Shown in pieces: positions 7,573 to 15,068 of a stretch of DNA of 64,000 nt. The DNA is from JBGANR01 sp044222225 (lineage in GTDB: Bacteria > Actinomycetota > Actinomycetes > Mycobacteriales > Mycobacteriaceae). Location of the stretch: the NCBI GenBank assembly GCA_044222225.1, contig JBGANR010000006.1:124001-188000 (forward strand), read 5' to 3'. The translations under genes and the position numbers were made by a program. Position 1 is the stretch's first letter; each line of letters opens with the position of its first letter. The notes under the pieces are model-generated. The model was not told where the DNA came from, did not search any database, and saw only the letters and a program-made list of their open reading frames with translations.

Positions 7573-8202
7573 ATGTCCAACCCTACCCCCCGCAAGACGC
7601 CCGGTGAGGTCGACGCCGACCGCTTCATCGAGCAGCGTCGCCGCGGCACCGCGCTCGGGTACGACGCCACGGCCGAGTTTCATCGGGTGACCGGCCTGAC
7701 GATCCACGTCGTGGACGCCGCGACCGGCGCCGCCGTCCGTGTCGGCACCGTCGACGAGCTGACGGCGTTCTTCGACGGCGTCGATGGGACGGCGCCGCGG
7801 CGCATCCTGCTCGGCGAGACCCCGGCCGCCCCGCAGGACGATCATCGGCATCACCTGGTCGTCGCTGACACCGTCGCCGAGGCCGAGCAGGTCGCTGACG
7901 CCCTCGACGACGATGCCCTCCGTCTGGCGGACCCCATCGTGGTCGTGGAGCGTCGGATCGTGGGCGTCCGGCCGGCGGACGCTCGGGGGTACTCGCTCAA
8001 CGCGTACCCCGATCCGCTGGGCGCCGTCGTGGGGCAGGGGTACACGCTGCCGCGTACCCCCGACCCGCTGGCCTCCGCCGCGGGGAACTGTGCCGCGGCC
8101 CGCCGCCTGCTGCTGCTCGTCGCCGACTGGTACGCCGACCGGACGCCGATCAACCTGTGGCCGGTCGACGGCTACCCGTGCGCGGCCGGAGCGGTCGCGT
8201 GA
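7573..8202 (+). CDS. Element protein, unknown (209 aa)
   Basis: An acidic, Ala/Asp/Val-rich protein of 209 aa with no signal peptide or membrane helix. It alternates short strands and helices (AEFHRVTGLTIHVVDAATGA, IVVVERRIVGVRPADARGYS). No catalytic motif is recognised. It sits in the early operon between excisionase and the replication genes, where phages keep regulatory and anti-host functions. The next gene's GTG overlaps its TGA. Confidence 0.65.
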   Translation: MSNPTPRKTPGEVDADRFIEQRRRGTALGYDATAEFHRVTGLTIHVVDAATGAAVRVGTVDELTAFFDGVDGTAPRRILLGETPAAPQDDHRHHLVVADTVAEAEQVADALDDDALRLADPIVVVERRIVGVRPADARGYSLNAYPDPLGAVVGQGYTLPRTPDPLASAAGNCAAARRLLLLVADWYADRTPINLWPVDGYPCAAGAVA

Positions 8203-8678
8203 GCGCCGCCGACAACATGACCGAGCACACGGTCGAGCTGCCCGCCGTCGACCTCGACGACGCGGTCTCGGGCCCGGCCACAACGGCGTGGGCGGCCCTC
8301 GTCGAGGCCGGAGACGTCGACACCTTCATCGAGCACGACGACGACGCCGAGAAGTTCATCGGTCTGCCGCGGCCGTCGTGGGCGCCGATCGGCCGCGACC
8401 TGATCGGGGTGTCGACGATGCAGACGGCGTACCGCTCGGAGATCGCCGCCGTCCCCTCGACGATCGCTCCGCGCCACGACTGCCCCGGGGAGGGCCACCT
8501 GCTGGCCCGGGCGAATGTGTCCGCGCAGCTCCGTCAGGACGGGATGCGTGGTGTCGCGGTCGCGCTGCACCCGCAGCATCCCGAGCCGCGTGGTCTCGCG
8601 CTGACGTTCACCGTCGACGAGGCCCGCCGCCTGGCCGGCGTCCTGCTCGCGGCCGCCGACCTGGCGGGCATGCCGTGA
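8199..8678 (+). CDS. Element protein, unknown (159 aa)
   Basis: Starts at GTG 8199, overlapping the previous stop (GTGA). An acidic N-terminus (VELPAVDLDDAVSGP) is followed by a mixed alpha/beta part with one HDCPGEGH stretch and a C-terminal helix ending LAAADLAGMP. No known domain. Because it overlaps both neighbours, it is almost certainly translated with them. Confidence 0.6.
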   Translation: MSAADNMTEHTVELPAVDLDDAVSGPATTAWAALVEAGDVDTFIEHDDDAEKFIGLPRPSWAPIGRDLIGVSTMQTAYRSEIAAVPSTIAPRHDCPGEGHLLARANVSAQLRQDGMRGVAVALHPQHPEPRGLALTFTVDEARRLAGVLLAAADLAGMP

Positions 8679-8887
8679 GCGCCACGGTGGTCCGCTGCGG
8701 GCGCTGCCGCCGGCGGATGCGTCGCCCGGACGGATGGAACGCGACGGTCCGCGCTGGCCTGGTCGTCGCCCATCTGTGCCCGACGTGCCAGACCCCGGCC
8801 GAGAACACCGAAGCCGAGATCAACGAGGCGCTGCTGATCTACGGCCGCGCCGCGGACGGTCGGCACCTCGCCCGACCGCGTCTCTGA
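8675..8887 (+). CDS. Small zinc-ribbon-like protein
   Basis: Seventy residues from GTG 8675 (GTGA overlap). Two CxxC knuckles, CGRC near residue 7 and CPTC near residue 38, with Arg-rich sequence between them suggest a zinc ribbon that could bind nucleic acid or protein. No exact family recognised. A 116-base gap follows before the next gene. Confidence 0.6.
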   Translation: MSATVVRCGRCRRRMRRPDGWNATVRAGLVVAHLCPTCQTPAENTEAEINEALLIYGRAADGRHLARPRL

Positions 8888-9003
8888 ATTCGACCAGCCC
8901 CGACCGGACCGGCGGGCACCGAGGTTCAAGCCCTCGGCGGGGCACCACCACCACGACGACACCCGGCCGCTCCGGCTCGGGCATCAGAGGAAGGAGGACT
9001 TTC

Positions 9004-9417
9004 ATGCAGGACATCGTTCGCGGCCCGCAGAACGCATCTGGTGAGCCGCTCAGCGCGTTTCTCGCGGCCTGGCGCGGACCGCAACTCATCATTCCCGCCG
9101 GTTCGCAGCAGGTCCGCTCGTCCGAGTTGATCGCCGAGCTGCTCCCCGCGCTCAACACACTCGCCCGCCAACACGGCCCGGCACCGATGCCCGGCACGAC
9201 GGCATGGCTCGCCCTGCCGTACGACGATCCCCGCCGGCGCGTCGGCCTCGGCTGGGCGGCCCTGTGCTGGGCCATCGACGCCGACGCGAAACAAGCCGCC
9301 ACCGCCGACGCCTCCCGCGCTGTCTCGGCCGCGGGTGACTGGGCCGAGATCGCCCGCGCGGCTGCCGGCCGCCGCAGCAGCTCCTACATTCCTCGACGCC
9401 CGCAGGAGGCCGCGTGA
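9004..9417 (+). CDS. DUF2742-like phage protein (phiRv1 Rv1583c-type)
   Basis: A protein of 137 aa from ATG 9004, with the strong site AGGAAGGAGG upstream. The second half (PMPGTTAWLALPYDDP, WAALCWAIDADAKQAA, ASRAVSAAGDWAEIARAAAG) follows, by memory, the pattern of the DUF2742 proteins encoded next to the ATPase gene in M. tuberculosis phiRv1/phiRv2. The function is unknown. The constant pairing with the DUF3631 gene, overlapped here by GTGA, suggests a helper in replication initiation. Confidence 0.65.
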   Translation: MQDIVRGPQNASGEPLSAFLAAWRGPQLIIPAGSQQVRSSELIAELLPALNTLARQHGPAPMPGTTAWLALPYDDPRRRVGLGWAALCWAIDADAKQAATADASRAVSAAGDWAEIARAAAGRRSSSYIPRRPQEAA

Positions 9418-11147
9418 CCGACGACCGCTCCGACTCCTCGCCCCACACGGCGGCGTATCTGCCCGGCGCCGTGCTGCTCGACGATGTCGCCGAATGGTTC
9501 GACCGCTACCTGCGGTTCCCGCACGAGCACGCGATCCCGGTCCTCGCATTGTGGGCGGCGCACACGTGGGCGACGTCGGCGTTCTACGTCACCCCGCGCC
9601 TGATCCTCGACTCCCCTGAACCCGGGTCCGGGAAGACCCGTGTCCTCGAATGCCTGGCCCTGGTCTGCCGGTCGGCGAAGCTGACGCTGTCGACGACCAC
9701 GGCTGCGTTGTACCGGCGGATCGCCGCCGCAGGCGACACCCCGCCGACGGTGCTCCAAGACGAAGCCGACGCGATCTTCGGGAAGACCTCGACACCACAG
9801 ACCGAGGAACTGCGGGCGCTGTTCAACGCCGGCTACAAGCGCGGCGCCACCGTCGATCGCTGCGAGGGGGACGCGAAGAACATGAAGGTCCGCGAGTTCC
9901 CGGTGTTCGCGCCCGTCGCTCTGGCCGGCCTGGCCGGGAAGATGCCCGCCACGATCACGACCCGCGCGATCACCATCCACATGCGCAGGCGCCGACCGTC
10001 CGAGCACGTCGCCGAGTTCCGAGAGCGTGACGCCGCCACCGAAGCGCATCCGCTGGCCGCCCGTCTGGAGCAGTGGGCCGCGGCGCATCTCGACGCGCTG
10101 ACCACGGCGCGCCCGACGATGCCCGACGGGGTCCAGGATCGGCCCGCCGAGGTGTGGGAGGCACTGATCGCGATCGCCGACGCGGCCGGCGGCGACTGGC
10201 CCGACCGGGCACGACGCGCGTGCCGCTACTTCGTGTGCGACACCGCCGACAACGACGAAGCGACCTCGCTCGGGCAACGACTGCTCCGCGACCTCAAGCG
10301 CATCATCGGCGACGCGCCGTCCATCGCCTCGGTCGACGCAGTCGCCAAACTCACCGCCGACGACGAATCCGAGTGGGCGGACCTGTGGGGCAAGCCGTTG
10401 GACCAACGGCGTCTCGCCCGGGAACTCAAGCGATACGGCGTCCGATCCAAGGTCGTTCGCGTCGGCGCGTTCACGCCCCGCGGCTACACCGTCATCGGCG
10501 ACGACGGCCTCGGGCAGGCGTGGGCAACGTGGCTCCCGCAGCCGTCCACCGAAGCCACAAGCGCGTCGCAGACAACGCATTCGGCAGCCGGAGCCGGTTC
10601 CCACTCCGGGCACATTCCATCCGGAGGCGCAACATGCGAAACAGCCGAAACATCGCAGGTCAAGGGCGATATTCACGCGCAACACGTGGCGCAACAGGAG
10701 CGCAACGCCCGCCCGGGGTTGCACTCCCTCTCGGGTGAGCGCAACGGGTCCGCAACGACACAAAATCCTTCTGACCAGCGTGAACGTGTCGATGTTGCGG
10801 CTGTTTCGGCTGTTGCGCTTCCAGATGGAACCCCCGCGAGGTCGACCGCTCCCACCACTCCGAACGCGATGTCCACCACGCGACACACGATCACGCCGGA
10901 AGGCATCGAGAGCGTCAGCCGGTCCGTCCTTCGCCGCCTCGCCGCGCAGGGACCACAGACCTGGAGCCAGCTACGCCGAACCCTCGACGCATCCAAACGT
11001 GACCTCCTCGGCGCCGCCTGCGAACGCCTGATCGAGCACGGCACGATCACCTCCGCGGGTAGCCGCTACACCCTCACGCCCGGCACCGAAACCGCCGAAC
11101 CAGATCCACGACAAGGCGACCTCTTCACCGAAGGCGGCGCAGCATGA
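9414..11147 (+). CDS. DUF3631 P-loop ATPase (putative satellite replication protein)
   Basis: A protein of 577 aa. Residues about 25-340 form a DUF3631-type AAA-like ATPase: Walker A SPEPGSGKTR with Lys74, Walker B VLQDEADAIF with Asp116-Glu117, then LRALFNAGYKRGA and the arginine-rich AITIHMRRRR sensor region. A low-complexity Ser/Thr/Gln linker (about 380-490) leads to a C-terminal winged-helix-like domain (VLRRLAAQGPQTWSQLRRTL). Such proteins accompany phage primase modules and are likely helicase/initiator ATPases. The linker coding region contains an iteron-like GCGCAAC cluster (10627-10818), which may be the element's origin. GTG start overlaps the DUF2742 stop. No primase (Toprim or AEP) motif is visible. 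Confidence 0.85.
   Translation: MTDDRSDSSPHTAAYLPGAVLLDDVAEWFDRYLRFPHEHAIPVLALWAAHTWATSAFYVTPRLILDSPEPGSGKTRVLECLALVCRSAKLTLSTTTAALYRRIAAAGDTPPTVLQDEADAIFGKTSTPQTEELRALFNAGYKRGATVDRCEGDAKNMKVREFPVFAPVALAGLAGKMPATITTRAITIHMRRRRPSEHVAEFRERDAATEAHPLAARLEQWAAAHLDALTTARPTMPDGVQDRPAEVWEALIAIADAAGGDWPDRARRACRYFVCDTADNDEATSLGQRLLRDLKRIIGDAPSIASVDAVAKLTADDESEWADLWGKPLDQRRLARELKRYGVRSKVVRVGAFTPRGYTVIGDDGLGQAWATWLPQPSTEATSASQTTHSAAGAGSHSGHIPSGGATCETAETSQVKGDIHAQHVAQQERNARPGLHSLSGERNGSATTQNPSDQRERVDVAAVSAVALPDGTPARSTAPTTPNAMSTTRHTITPEGIESVSRSVLRRLAAQGPQTWSQLRRTLDASKRDLLGAACERLIEHGTITSAGSRYTLTPGTETAEPDPRQGDLFTEGGAA
10627..10818. other. Iteron-like cluster, candidate replication origin
   Basis: GCGCAAC occurs exactly at 10627, 10677, 10689, 10700 and 10739, and CGCAAC at 10751. 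The inverse GTTGCGC is at 10812 and GTTGCG at 10794. Spacings of 11, 12 and 12 bases keep several sites on one helix face. The outer parts (about 10623-10654 and 10788-10821) also form a roughly 32-bp imperfect inverted repeat. The stretch lies in the codons of the ATPase linker, and the A/T-richer ACAAAATCCTT follows at 10760-10770. Confidence 0.5.
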
Positions 11148-11479
11148 CCGCCCGCGCCCTCCCGCCGCGCCTCGGAAGACTTCGGCGGGCGATGAACGCC
11201 GGGCGCCCGCCGCTCGACGGCGCGCTCTGCGCCGGCCGCTGGGAGCTGTTCGATCCCGCCCCGGACCGTGTCGACGGCCTCGACGTCGAGACCCCACACG
11301 AGACCGCCGACCGTCACGAACAGGCTGCAGCGCTCTGCCAGGCGTGCCCGGTCCTGCCCTCGTGCTCCGAATGGCACACCTCGACACCACTCCGACTACG
11401 AGCCGCCGGCGTCGTCGCCGGTATCCGACCCGACCTACCGCGCCCGACCGGGCGCCCACCCAAGGAGGCCGTCGCTTGA
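11144..11479 (+). CDS. WhiB-like iron-sulfur regulator (phage type)
   Basis: A protein of 111 aa that overlaps the ATPase stop (ATGA). The four WhiB cysteines are present: Cys in GALCAGRW, then CQACPVLPSC. The turn that is GVWGG in host WhiB proteins is AAGVVAGI here, and a basic tail (RPTGRPPKE) follows. WhiB proteins hold a [4Fe-4S] cluster and bind the principal sigma factor to change transcription. Phage versions such as WhiBTM4 act against host WhiB regulons or exclude superinfection. A similar role here is inferred. Confidence 0.82.
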   Translation: MTARALPPRLGRLRRAMNAGRPPLDGALCAGRWELFDPAPDRVDGLDVETPHETADRHEQAAALCQACPVLPSCSEWHTSTPLRLRAAGVVAGIRPDLPRPTGRPPKEAVA

Positions 11480-11805
11480 GCATCCCCAGCTCCGATGATC
11501 GTGTCGACCCGCGCCGCCAGCAGCGCTTGGAGCGGGCCGTCGCGACATGGATCCTGCACACCTACCGCGGCGACGTCGACCTCGCGGCGATCGCGTTCGC
11601 CGACGTCACCCGCGCCGCTCCGACAGCCGCCGAACTCGCATCACTGACGGCGTGGGCTGTGGCACGTCTCCCACGGCCCTGGGACCCCGACGACCTCGGC
11701 GCCATCGGCAGCCTCCTGCCGCTGTACGCCGCGCTGCCGCCTCACGACGGCCCAACAACCACCGAGGTCCCCGACACGATGCCCAACGACTGGGGTGCCC
11801 GGTGA
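11476..11805 (+). CDS. Element protein, unknown (109 aa)
   Basis: Starts at TTG 11476 overlapping the WhiB-like stop (TTGA), with AAGGAGG upstream. A mostly helical, acidic protein (QRLERAVATWILHTYRGDVD, LAAIAFADVTRAAP). No family recognised. The tight coupling to both neighbours supports translation. Confidence 0.6.
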   Translation: MSIPSSDDRVDPRRQQRLERAVATWILHTYRGDVDLAAIAFADVTRAAPTAAELASLTAWAVARLPRPWDPDDLGAIGSLLPLYAALPPHDGPTTTEVPDTMPNDWGAR

Positions 11806-12203
11806 CCGCCCGGCCCGCGGTCGCCCTAGACCTCGACGACGCCGCGTTCATCGCCGCAGCGCTACGGCTGCTCCTGGACGTCCTCGCGCGGCAGGGACGT
11901 CGCCCCGTCGGCCGCGTCGCCGAACTCGAACAGCAACTCACGGCCGCGTCCCGCCCCGATCCCGTCGACAGAACATCAAAACACGCCGACACGGTGGCGC
12001 CGCCAGAGTCAGACGTGACCGATGACGGGCTCACCACTGAACAAGCAGCGGCCCGCCTCGTCATCAGCCCCGAAGCCGTCCGCCGGCACTGCCGCACCGG
12101 GCGACTCACGGCCCGTCGTCACGCCGGGCACTGGATCATCACGCCCGCCAGCGTCGACGCACTCCGACAACAACGAAAGGACCGCCGATCGTGCCGAATC
12201 TGA
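11802..12203 (+). CDS. Helix-turn-helix protein (excisionase-family DNA-binding domain)
   Basis: A protein of 133 aa from GTG 11802 (GTGA overlap). An N-terminal helix with heptads (IAAALRLLLDVLARQGRRPV...VAELEQQL), a linker, and a C-terminal MerR-like HTH: LTTEQAAARLVISPEAVRRH with the wing LTARRHAGHWII. Lying directly before the capsid genes, it could control late transcription or, with its coiled-coil and HTH layout, act as a small-terminase-like DNA-recognition protein. The second idea is speculative; no large terminase is present. Confidence 0.7.
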   Translation: MTARPAVALDLDDAAFIAAALRLLLDVLARQGRRPVGRVAELEQQLTAASRPDPVDRTSKHADTVAPPESDVTDDGLTTEQAAARLVISPEAVRRHCRTGRLTARRHAGHWIITPASVDALRQQRKDRRSCRI

Positions 12204-12571
12204 ACATCGACGTCTACAGCCCCGGCACCGACGTCACCGCCCGAGCTACTACCCCCGTGGCCGCGTCGACGTTCGTCGCCGTCACCGGCCCGATGGGCAG
12301 CGACCGGCTCATCACCATCGGCCCGGCCGCCCCGGCCGGACGCGTCGCGGGCGTCGCGAAGTACGACGCCGCCACCGGCGAACTCGTCGGCCTCGCCCGC
12401 GGCGCCGCACGCATCGTCCGCGTCCGCGCCGGCGCCCCACTCACCGCCGGCACCGAAGTCGAAGTCGGCGCCGCCGGCTCGGCCGTACCGCTCGCCGCCG
12501 GACGAGCCGTCGGCTACACCGTCGACACCGCCGCCACCGGCGCCCTCACCCCCATCAGCCTCTACGCGTAA
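12191..12571 (+). CDS. Capsid decoration/cement protein (DUF2190-like)
   Basis: A protein of 126 aa from GTG 12191, overlapping the HTH gene by 13 bases, with GAAAGGA upstream. Low-complexity Ala/Gly/Val beta sequence includes GRVAGVAKYDAATGELVGLA and a run of short strands ending in PISLYA. This is the pattern of DUF2190-type head decoration proteins, which trimerise on HK97-fold shells. It lies directly before the capsid gene, the usual position. The call rests on pattern and position. Confidence 0.65.
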   Translation: MPNLNIDVYSPGTDVTARATTPVAASTFVAVTGPMGSDRLITIGPAAPAGRVAGVAKYDAATGELVGLARGAARIVRVRAGAPLTAGTEVEVGAAGSAVPLAAGRAVGYTVDTAATGALTPISLYA

Positions 12572-12580
12572 GGACCAACA

Positions 12581-13480
12581 GTGAGCATTCTGTCGCCCCG
12601 CTTCGACGGGCAGCGCGTCTCCGTCGCCGCCGTCCTCAAGAACCCGTCCGCGATCAAGACCAAGATCGCCGACCTCTTCGCCGATGACGAGATCGTCTCG
12701 ACGTTCTTCTCCCCGTACGGTGCGCCCGTGGAAGGCGGAGGCATCCTGCACCCCCGACTCAAGGGCTCCGACCGGTACACCGCCGACGACGTCGCACCCC
12801 GCGCACCCGGCGACGAATACCAGATGGTCCGTGCCCTCGACCCCGAGATGCGCCTCGCCGTCGTCAACGACTACGGCGGCAAGTTCGTCATCACCGACGA
12901 AGAGGTTCACCGGAACGACATCATCAGCCTGCAAGACAAGATCGCGCAGCTGTCGAACACCGTCAGCCGCAAGATCCAGACCAAGGCCCTCGAAGCGATC
13001 GACGCCGCGACCCCCGACACCCTCGCCGCCAGCAGCGCCTGGGACCACGTCGTCATCGAAGGCCCCGACGCCACCATCACCCCCATGTCCGCCCGTCCCC
13101 TCTCCGACTTCGCCCGCATCAAGGCTCTGTTCATGGACGACCGGATGGGCCTCAAGCCGTCCACCGTCGCCGTGTCGTCGACCGACTACACGAACCTCGT
13201 CATCGCCTACGGCGACAAACTCGGCGACGTCCTCGCCTCCGCCGAACTCGCCCTCCACGCGAACCCGTACATCCCCGTCGGACGTGTCTACCTCGCCGCG
13301 AAGAACGAGACGACCGGCGCAGGGAAGGCCGGCAGCATCGGTTTCGAGGTGCCGCTGACCGTCGACATCATCGACCGCCGCGAGACCCGCGACAAGGTGA
13401 TCCAGGCATACGCCGTCCCCGCATTCGCCGTCGACAAGCCGCAGGCCGTCAAGGTCATCACCGGCACCATCACCCCATGA
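12581..13480 (+). CDS. Major capsid protein (HK97-fold type)
   Basis: A protein of 299 aa from GTG 12581 behind AAGGA. It resembles actinophage major capsid proteins: an N-arm without a cleavable delta domain (MSILSPRFDGQRVSVAAVLK), the E-loop/P-domain part GDEYQMVRALDPEMRLAVVN and KFVITDEEVHRNDIISLQDK, a spine helix IAQLSNTVSRKIQTKALEAI, and an A-domain with RVYLAAKNETTGAGKAGSIG. The short N-terminus fits a system without a maturation protease, and none is encoded. It would form the satellite's own, presumably smaller, shell. Confidence 0.8.
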   Translation: MSILSPRFDGQRVSVAAVLKNPSAIKTKIADLFADDEIVSTFFSPYGAPVEGGGILHPRLKGSDRYTADDVAPRAPGDEYQMVRALDPEMRLAVVNDYGGKFVITDEEVHRNDIISLQDKIAQLSNTVSRKIQTKALEAIDAATPDTLAASSAWDHVVIEGPDATITPMSARPLSDFARIKALFMDDRMGLKPSTVAVSSTDYTNLVIAYGDKLGDVLASAELALHANPYIPVGRVYLAAKNETTGAGKAGSIGFEVPLTVDIIDRRETRDKVIQAYAVPAFAVDKPQAVKVITGTITP

Positions 13481-13851
13481 CGTGGCCCGACACGATGTGG
13501 ACCGACCACCACGGATGCGGCGTCGTCACCGGCATCGTCTGCAGCAGCAACCCCGACCACGACACCGCCACCATCCGCAGCACCAACCCGAACTACGGCC
13601 GCGACGACCACCGAAGCACCCAGCCGCGCTACGACATCCCGACCACGCACCAACAGCAGCTCGTCGACGACGCCATCGCCGCAGGCAAGATCCCCTCAAC
13701 CGACCGCGAATACTGGCTCAAGTCGCTCGCCGCCTACCCCAGCAACGCCGCCGCCCTCGCAGCGATCGAACCCGACCGACAAACCCGGACCACGATCACA
13801 GCCACACGCCACATCCGCGCCACCATCACCGGCCCCACGCGCCAGCACTAG
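13477..13851 (+). CDS. Scaffold-like small protein after the capsid gene
   Basis: A protein of 124 aa overlapping the capsid stop by ATGA. The N-terminal half is polar (begins MTWPDTMWTDHHGCGVVTGI). Residues about 62-97 (QLVDDAIAAGKIPSTDREYW then AAYPSNAAALAAI) match the motif at the C-terminus of Mu-like protease/scaffold proteins, where a helix pair binds the capsid. I infer a minimal scaffold or size-determining factor. The last 25 residues are Thr/Arg-rich and may be disordered. Confidence 0.55.
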   Translation: MTWPDTMWTDHHGCGVVTGIVCSSNPDHDTATIRSTNPNYGRDDHRSTQPRYDIPTTHQQQLVDDAIAAGKIPSTDREYWLKSLAAYPSNAAALAAIEPDRQTRTTITATRHIRATITGPTRQH

Positions 13852-13862
13852 CCAGCCGGCAA

Positions 13863-13898
13863 GTCCGCCCCGAGACCACACCCGGACTCGGGGCGGAC
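13863..13898 (+). terminator. Terminator after the capsid module
   Basis: A perfect 12-bp stem, GTCCGCCCCGAG (13863-13874) with CTCGGGGCGGAC (13887-13898), and a 12-base loop. No T-run follows, as is common in actinobacteria. It lies 11 bases after the stop codon and separates the operon from the cargo genes. Confidence 0.7.
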
Positions 13899-14094
13899 CC
13901 ATACCCTCCCCCCTGCCCAATATCGGACAAGGGGGTGCCGAGACTTCCCAGCCGGTAGTCCAACTTTTTTGTACGGCCGGCCCGCCACGGCTCCCGGCCC
14001 CGGCATCCGCGCAGGTCAGAGGATGTGGGGAGCCTGCCTGTCATCGTCTCTGGCACGCGCCGAGCGACCTCCGCCCGGCGCGGAAGGGAGACCC

Positions 14095-14340
14095 ATGTCC
14101 AACACGCTTCTTATCGCCGCAGCCCTCGTCCTCGCGGCAACCAGCGGCGTCGTCCGCCAGATCTGGGCCAGCCCGTGCGGCGCACCGACGACCACCGGAA
14201 GCCAATGCCGAAACAGCGTCCGGTGCCAGCATCGGTATCGTTTCGGCGCGCATCTGCTCAGGTACATCCTCCGGATCGCCGCGACCGGCATCGTCGTCAT
14301 CGTGTCCGGGGGCATCGTCGCGTGGGTGATGATCGCCTGA
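14095..14340 (+). CDS. Small double-pass membrane protein (satellite cargo)
   Basis: A protein of 81 aa from ATG 14095 with GAAGGGAG upstream. It has two hydrophobic helices, at residues about 4-22 (LLIAAALVLAATSGVV) and 56-80 (RIAATGIVVIVSGGIVAWVM). Between them is a Cys/Arg-rich loop, CGAPTTTGSQCRN, resembling small zinc-binding loops. No family recognised. It lies outside the structural operon, beyond a terminator, where satellites and prophages often carry lysogeny-conversion or superinfection-exclusion genes. Confidence 0.6.
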   Translation: MSNTLLIAAALVLAATSGVVRQIWASPCGAPTTTGSQCRNSVRCQHRYRFGAHLLRYILRIAATGIVVIVSGGIVAWVMIA

Positions 14341-14410
14341 CGCTCGACGGATATTGTCGACGCCGGGCCCGACCCCGGGGCTGCTAGCGCTGCCCGGGCC
14401 GGGCCCGCAG

Positions 14411-14935
14411 GTGATGTCGTTCCGGCCGACGCTGGAGGCCGAGAATCCGCTAGCGTCGTCCCTCGTGCACGACATTCGTGACTTCATCATGGCCCGCCTC
14501 GTCGAGTTGCCTAGTTTCGGCCCCGACTCGCGTGCGTACGCAGCGATCCTCGAACGCTCCTGGGGCATGCCTTACGAAGCCAGCTTCAGCGACCACGACC
14601 GAATACTCCGCGATATGGCCGAGCACTGGCGGGAGCATCCCGACTGGAGATCGTTGTGGCCACCCGTCGGGCCTCGTGTGGCTCCCGAATGGCCGGCGGC
14701 CGGGTCCTTACCGATCGATCACTTCCGGCGTTGGTGGTTCGTGCTTCCGCACGAGACGCAAGAGCGTATCCAAGGTCTGCTTGAGGAGGATCGCGACGCC
14801 GAGGTAGCGGAGATCCTCATCGAACGGGGAGCTCCGTACGGTGTCGTCATAACGGAGTGGACGTCTGACCCGTCGTCACGGACTGTGAGAATCGAGGGGG
14901 CGATCCGGGAGACGATGGGACGCCGCCGGTCCTGA
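14411..14935 (+). CDS. Unknown cargo protein at the attR end
   Basis: A protein of about 174 aa; starts at GTG 14411 or ATG 14414 are both possible, and TTG 14354 would add a Pro/Gly-rich extension. The protein is helical and Trp-rich (MAEHWREHPDWRSLWPPVGP, IDHFRRWWFVLPHETQERI), has an acidic helix LEEDRDAEVAEILIERGAPY, and ends in a basic tail. Base composition is less GC-rich than neighbouring genes. No family recognised. The position next to attR is typical of anti-phage or fitness cargo; the function is unknown. Confidence 0.55.
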   Translation: MMSFRPTLEAENPLASSLVHDIRDFIMARLVELPSFGPDSRAYAAILERSWGMPYEASFSDHDRILRDMAEHWREHPDWRSLWPPVGPRVAPEWPAAGSLPIDHFRRWWFVLPHETQERIQGLLEEDRDAEVAEILIERGAPYGVVITEWTSDPSSRTVRIEGAIRETMGRRRS

Positions 14936-14945
14936 CGACGGTCGC

Positions 14946-14968
14946 TGTCACGACGATGTCACAACTCG
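14946..14968. repeat. Candidate integrase arm site, right
   Basis: TGTCAC-N5-TGTCACAACTCG on the element side of attR, the same orientation and composition as 5370-5391. Paired direct repeats on both inner flanks are what arm-type integrase sites look like after integration. Confidence 0.5.
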
Positions 14969-15068
14969 GTACGACAACCCCGGATCAAGCTGTACCCCGT
15001 TGAACTATCGCCGCAGGTCAGCGCACTAGTCTAGACGTGCAGATATTCACATAGACCCGGTCCGTCGT

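Noticed and set aside
12119..13258. 379-codon minus-strand frame across the capsid genes
   Set aside because: Low-complexity Gly/Asp/Val translation, antisense to the decoration and capsid genes, with no ribosome-binding site.
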